64,000 bases of DNA from positions 62,001-126,000 of the forward strand of contig JAOTON010000206.1 of NCBI GenBank assembly GCA_034440635.1. Reading direction: 5' to 3'. The notes under the pieces are model-generated. The model was not told the DNA's origin. It was given only the letters and a program-made list of their open reading frames with translations, and searched no databases. Shown here piece by piece: positions 58,891 through 64,000 of this stretch (positions are counted from its first letter, which is position 1; each line of letters begins with the position of its first letter). The translations under genes were made by a program, and so were the position numbers. Source of the DNA: Lepas anatifera (taxonomy: Eukaryota > Arthropoda > Thecostraca > Lepadidae).

Positions 58891-59065
58891 AGGGGCCATG
58901 CCCCAAATGGCAAAGTTTTTACCGATCTTTTAATAATACTGTTTTCACTATTTTCCTGCGTTCCCCCAACGGCACTCGTGCGTCACCACTGCCCACCCCG
59001 ACCTACACATTGAAGCTCGATCGTCGATGACGGGCGCCGCAAAATGTAACACTGCGGTGCAGAGG

Positions 59066-59385
59066 CAGGGGCGTCGCTGCGGAATTTTTACCGGTGGGGA
59101 CGGACCATGACTGGGGACGACCAGAGGCGAGGAGGAGGGGCGCTGGGGCGTAAAATTTGGAGCGAATAGGCTGTCCCTGAAAACGATACTGGCAATACAC
59201 TTCACCAACAAATTTAGCGAGTTGGGTTGCAAAATTCCACGCAATTAATGAAGGTAAACGCAAGTAATAAGAGAATCCAAATAAAAACCTAGGACGAGTC
59301 ACAAAGTTTTTGCGGGACCATCCCCTCTGATCCACGAGTGGGGGGACGCGTCTCCTCATCCCCCGCTTTCGACGTCCATGAGTAC
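59066..59385 (+). repeat. Small element with CAGGGGCG ... CCCCGCTTT ends, copy 1
   Basis: Starts CAGGGGCGTCGCTGCGGAA and ends near GGGACGCGTCTCC ... CCCCCGCTTTCGACGTCCATG. Both ends match 62582-62780; the middle is longer here. Confidence 0.6.
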
Positions 59386-62300
59386 GTAGGCAGTCCAAAT
59401 CTTGACGGAGGTTGAGAGGCCATGATCTCCTCAAATGGCTATATTCTAGCCGATTTACAAAACACCATGCTTGCGGAAATTTATCGCGGAACACCTTTCT
59501 CAAACGTGTTGCTCCTGTGCCTAAAAATGGCTTTAGATATGGGCATAGACAATGGACGGATTCAGAGGGTGAGGGGAGCACTTGTTGGCCGATCTATACG
59601 AAGCTTCCTGAAATGACCATCATACCAATTTGAAAGGTCAATGGCGCTCCAATGGCGGAATGGCGAATCCAATGGCGGGGAGCCGGCGCGACATAAGAAA
59701 ATATAAATATTTGGCAGTGCAAAATGACTCCACCGTAAACGTGCAATTATATTGGTAGGCCATTGTTCTACCATGCGTATAACTCAGTCACTTTGCCAGC
59801 CTAGGTGACAGATCTAGAAGAGTTGGTTGCTGAGCAGGGCCAAATGACCAAAACAGTGAAGAGTTCCATTGTAGTTATCAAAGAAGGTATTCAAAAGTTT
59901 TGCGAGCTAAGTCCCATATGGCACCAATAGATGTTCTGTGGGACACAGTATTAATAAAAAGACTCATCTAATATAAAAGGCATGGGATAAATGTTCACCC
60001 CGTTAGTACAACTCGTAGCATATTCAATATCTCATTGGTATTTATTTTGAACATTGCCTGCAAACACAGATACAAGAATCCCACATTGATTGACAAATCC
60101 AGCTATCAATTGAACTACGGCTATACGCCATCATATCAGAGGGAGCACTGGTAGCACCAGCCCCTGGATGACGCCTTTGCTGCACGCGAGCTTTGCCGGC
60201 GCTGCTGCTCGCCGCCGAAGGGTTTCGCAAGTCAGGCTGCCTGAGCCGCGCGCTGCTGCTCGCGACCGAAGAGGTTTCGCATGTCCAGGTTACCTCAGTC
60301 GCGCTGGAAAAGAACACAATACAACACGATTACCATGGGTACCAAATGGGCGATAATTAATCTTTGTTCGTGCGCCCGAAAACCCAAATAACTAACAATG
60401 GGTACTAATGAGGTATCACAAATAATCAAATCATTTTGTTCAATAAGGCTTTTGAACCCTGTCTAAACAAATTAATGAAACGGCTATTAGTGCCCCACTA
60501 GCTGACGGCACTTGAATTCTTATGAAGCCAGGCATCAAATTCTTACCACCCCGGCAAGGTGCCCCCACCATCCGCGATCCTGGATCCGCCTATGACCGAA
60601 ATATCAGTGAAGTGCTGGTCTGCAGAATGTGGCAGGAAACTATACAATATGCTTGGGGTAGCTCAAATCCTACCCCAATTCCAGGCAGAGACCAGAATCC
60701 TCTTCACATTGAAGCAGAAATTTTCTTTTTGTCCATTTTACCTGTTTTACTATCTTATTGACACCTTTATGACTTTTAACAAGGGTCAGCACTGTCCAAG
60801 CTGTCACACTCAGCTCCAATATTGTTGTACCTACCACAAAGAATGACAAAAGTTGCCCCAAACCAGTAATTCTGCCCAAAGGCTGCACCAAGAGATCTTG
60901 TGTAAATCTGCCAAATTCTACATGCTGAATCATGAGGCAGTCAGTCAGTATTGATAAGAGGACACCATGCAGTAAGGAAGCCAGTCGGAAAAGTATGGCA
61001 GCATGCCAAAGAAGTTGCACCAGCTATTGAGAATATTGTACCACCTCTCACCTAAAATTTGAACCTTCCTCATCCTCACCATCTCCTTCCATAGTTTATA
61101 ATCACTTCATACTCATTGCGACAACACTTTAAAGCCACCTCATTTGTGTGGAAGTGTGAGTAATACACGACGAACCAAAGTGGGCATAAAAACACACTGA
61201 CCTCTACTTATTTCCAAACAATGTATTTGGCTGGTACTCCAACCACACAACTGGTACTATATCCCCAGCTGCCCTAGGGCATGAATGCCCTGAATTCTTG
61301 TTCAACTTAAAATAACAATATGGTATTTTATATTATTTTCATCCACTTTCTATACACTGCAACTTCTATGTGGCTTCGGTATTGGCAACCGCCACTCTCA
61401 TTTATACACTCTCAGTATTGGTAAATGCTGGTCACCGTTTCATTTGCTCCAAAATTTGCTTTGCTTGGACCAGTCTTGGGGTACACTTAACACCAAAAAC
61501 TGGTCAGAATTATCATACTTTGCAGACTGGCGAGGAAAGCCACCCGAATTCCACTGCCCCATAGTCAAATTTGACGGGTGTAAAATCATTTTGTGGCATA
61601 TTTCTTACCTAGTTGGCTGGCCCCTTTGGGACCCTGAAGAATAGCAGACCACGATCCTTTTCCTTAGTCTTAGTACATCCAGGCATTGAGCATGAGCACG
61701 TCTGTGCCCGATATGATCCATAGGCACCGGTGATCACAGCGCTTAGTATCACACCAAAGAAGTTGGCACTATAGGTAGGTAATTTAAAAATTTAACAGTT
61801 TTCCATCCATACACAAATTCACACACACAAACAGACAATCAATCCCAACGTCTCAAAGTTATTATCTCAAATAAAACACACTGGTAGATATGAGAGAAGA
61901 ACGGTATATGAGCGTAGTTTGTAATTGTCTCTTTCACGCAAGTTGTACGCCAAAAGTCCCTATCTCTTCAACACACCGCCAGCTCCATAGACAATACCAC
62001 CGCCAGCTCGGGACCTGGCGGCAATCAGTTGACAATAAAACTTACTGAAACTCTTTTTGTGTCTACAAAATAAGATAAATAAATATCTTAAAATAATATA
62101 TACACCTGTAACTGCCTCAGTAGGTATATGTATTGATAGAAACTTTCTGGCTCAGCAGCCACCCTATGCTTTTCAGTACTCAGCTATCCTGTGCCAGCTG
62201 TAAAAATTGCTGCCATTGGCCATGGCTGAGCGGCCCGCTCCGTTTTACCTTTACTCTATTGCCTTGCCACAGGGGCTGCACTAAGTGCACTAAGCACTAA

Positions 62301-62581
62301 GACCGCTCCTTCTGTAAGTTAGCACGAGCTCTGAGGTGTGAAAATGTGTGGCCGAACAGCTAGAAACTAAGTTTATAGTGGATGTATACGTTCTTGAGCT
62401 GAATTTCGTATCAATATTAAATTATGCAAAACGAGCAGTATGATGTTATGAATAATATGTGCAACGTAATTATTCTTTTTGAGTATATTTTAAGCTGTTA
62501 TTCCTTGGAATTTCAGCTTTATGCCATTTTAATTATGGTGGTAAATTTTCCTATAAGTGAAGATGAGAAAATGTAAAGTCA
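59386..62581. other. No gene recognised; least repetitive stretch of the window
   Basis: Over 3 kb with no transposon protein. It includes a GGATCCGCC scrap near 60590 and a short tandem duplication at 60194-60300. Short frames occur (to about 116 codons on the minus strand at 60670-61020) but none is recognisable. Exons of a spliced host gene cannot be excluded by eye. Confidence 0.3.
60194..60300. repeat. Tandem duplication, about 53-bp unit, two copies
   Basis: GCGCTGCTGCTCGC followed by CCGAAG-GGTTTCGCA occurs twice with several substitutions. Confidence 0.8.
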
Positions 62582-62780
62582 GGGGCGCCGCCACGGAACT
62601 TTCTCAGGGGGCCGGGACGGACCTGTACTGGTGCTGACCGGGGGAGGCGACTTTTGAGCATATTCGGTACCTGACAGCATTAATGACGATTGACCCCAAA
62701 ATTTTGGGGGACGTCCCCCCCCTGGTTGGCCAGCAGGAGGGACGCGTCCCCCGTCCCCCATCCCCGCTTTTGGTGCCCAT
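62582..62780 (+). repeat. Small element with CAGGGGCG ... CCCCGCTTT ends, copy 2
   Basis: Starts CAGGGGCGCCGCCACGGAA and ends GGGACGCGTCCCCCG ... TCCCCGCTTTTGGTGCCCATG, like 59066-59385. Confidence 0.65.
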
Positions 62781-63495
62781 GTGTAAAGTATTAAACTACC
62801 ATTCTCGGTCAATTCTGACGGATTAGGAGGGTCGAACCACATGCAAAATCGTCCAAAAAATGAATTCATTGTCTCCAATTTTGATGGAATTTGTTGGGGG
62901 ATAGCGCCCATAAAAATAACGTTACGCACCAAATTTCAGTCGTCTGTGACCTCGGAGGTCGGAGATGATAATCTTAGGTCACACAATTTTGTCAATGTTG
63001 CTGCCTTATATCGTATGTAAGTGTAGTTCTAATCAAGACAGAACGGTTACAACATATAGCAAATCGATTACTCTACCAAATGTGCGTCACTTTTTGTCCG
63101 GGACCTGTAAATGACTTTAGACTTTCAAAGGCCAACCTCTAAAAATGTAATTGCAACAAATTTTGCATGAAACGATTCTTTTCACATTTTTATTTATACA
63201 CCCAAGAAAAATCGCGGCGGGCACTTCATAAATTCATGGTCAAACATTGCATCTTTTGTCTCCAGTCGTTGACGGAAAATGCCCTGAGGCTATAAACGGA
63301 CATTGGGTTGCTGTGTGACTTGCATTCGTCGGATTTGATCCAGATTTCCGATGCAACCCAGATTCAGCGCCGCTGCAACGCAAATCTAAAAAAGGAGCTT
63401 GATGTATATTAATATTTTATTCAAAGCAATATTCACTCAAATGGGCTTTTCAGTTATTGACGTCGATAATAGAAAACAAGAGTTGGTATAAACAG
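62781..63495. other. No gene recognised
   Basis: AT-rich, short frames only, no terminal repeats. Confidence 0.3.
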
Positions 63496-63660
63496 TGGCG
63501 GATTCAGGACTTTATATTGGGGGAAGGGAGCCTGGGGGCTCGAGCCTCCTCCTCCATTGCCTCGGAGCAGCCTCTGGCTGTGCATTTACTATTAACACGC
63601 TGACATTTCAGGGAGAGGGGTGGGGGGCTTGAACCCCTTAGTCCCCCTTGCCGGAACCAG
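63496..63660 (+). repeat. Small CAGTGGCGGATTCAGG-type element
   Basis: The left end CAGTGGCGGATTCAGGA and G-rich interior (GGGAGCCTGGGGGCTCGAGCC) resemble 24846-25005. The right end is not clear. Confidence 0.5.
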
Positions 63661-64000
63661 TCGAGGCTTCCCGGTCGGGACCAGTCGGGACCGGCGCCGG
63701 GACCAATAATTAAAACAAAATTAGAACCTCTAGTGTACGTATCATCAGAAGCTCATTCTTATTCTCGATGTCTTGGGCATTCCAGGTCTAACAGGCGATG
63801 ATCTAATGGATGCTGCGGTTTGTGACGCGAGTAATCGAGACTGCATTGTGAGGGAATACAATAAGAGCCTTGGTGAGGGGTTACCGATTTTTTGTCAATG
63901 CTGCTGCACAATAATCATGAAGACTCAACTAGTGACACCGAAATCCCATGTAAACAATGGCAAAGCACAGATCGATGCACACTCCAAAACATGGTGGCAA
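63661..64000. other. No gene recognised
   Basis: A short GGGACCAGTC-type repeat occurs at 63662-63705; the rest is unremarkable to the window end. Confidence 0.3.

Overview
The window looks like repeat-saturated DNA from an animal, most likely an invertebrate; I cannot name the species. Nothing bacterial is present: no operons, no Shine-Dalgarno spacing, and almost no long open frames. Nearly everything I can identify is a transposable element or its debris: non-LTR retrotransposons (LINEs), a Ty3/Gypsy remnant, tRNA-derived SINEs, hAT-type non-autonomous elements with 8-bp target duplications, and several families of TTAA-flanked elements. I found no host gene I can defend.

Layout. Positions 14-1235 hold a broken transposon-type protein of a family I know only as uncharacterised. 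Positions 2123-8194 hold the most unusual object: a decayed non-LTR retrotransposon. Its product reads, in order, a 2A-like peptide, a PHD finger, a reverse transcriptase (RT), a zinc knuckle, a PD-(D/E)XK endonuclease and a ubiquitin-specific protease (USP) domain. The RT is split by a 1.7-kb insertion with an 8-bp duplication. Next come a 484-bp SINE (9137-9620), a Gypsy integrase fossil (10.1-11.0 kb) split by a small hAT element, and a 2.5-kb inverted-repeat-bounded element (11.4-13.9 kb). SINEs lie at 14.3-15.1 kb. Two copies of a hAT-like family follow in opposite orientation (15.2-17.1 and 17.5-20.0 kb); a third copy lies at 52.8-54.5 kb.

From 20 to 41 kb the sequence is a mosaic of small elements with CATAGGCGGATCC-type ends and TTAA elements rich in TGACC/GGTCA words. 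Positions 26534-30306 are a three-level nest: a TTAA element contains a palindromic element, which carries another TTAA element at its exact centre of symmetry. Positions 41569-45943 (minus strand) hold a nearly intact single-ORF LINE (AP endonuclease, RT, RNase H, zinc knuckle) with one frameshift and an 11-bp target duplication. From 46 to 64 kb there are more TTAA elements, a 12-bp minisatellite, a large GA/GGGA/GTGA/poly-G microsatellite, a LINE tail fragment and further small elements.

How the parts relate. LINE proteins of these kinds copy their own RNA into DNA at a nicked target and could also mobilise SINEs. The hAT-like and TTAA elements here carry no transposase and would depend on enzymes encoded elsewhere. 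Comparing copies inside the window gives empty sites and a relative order for several insertions.
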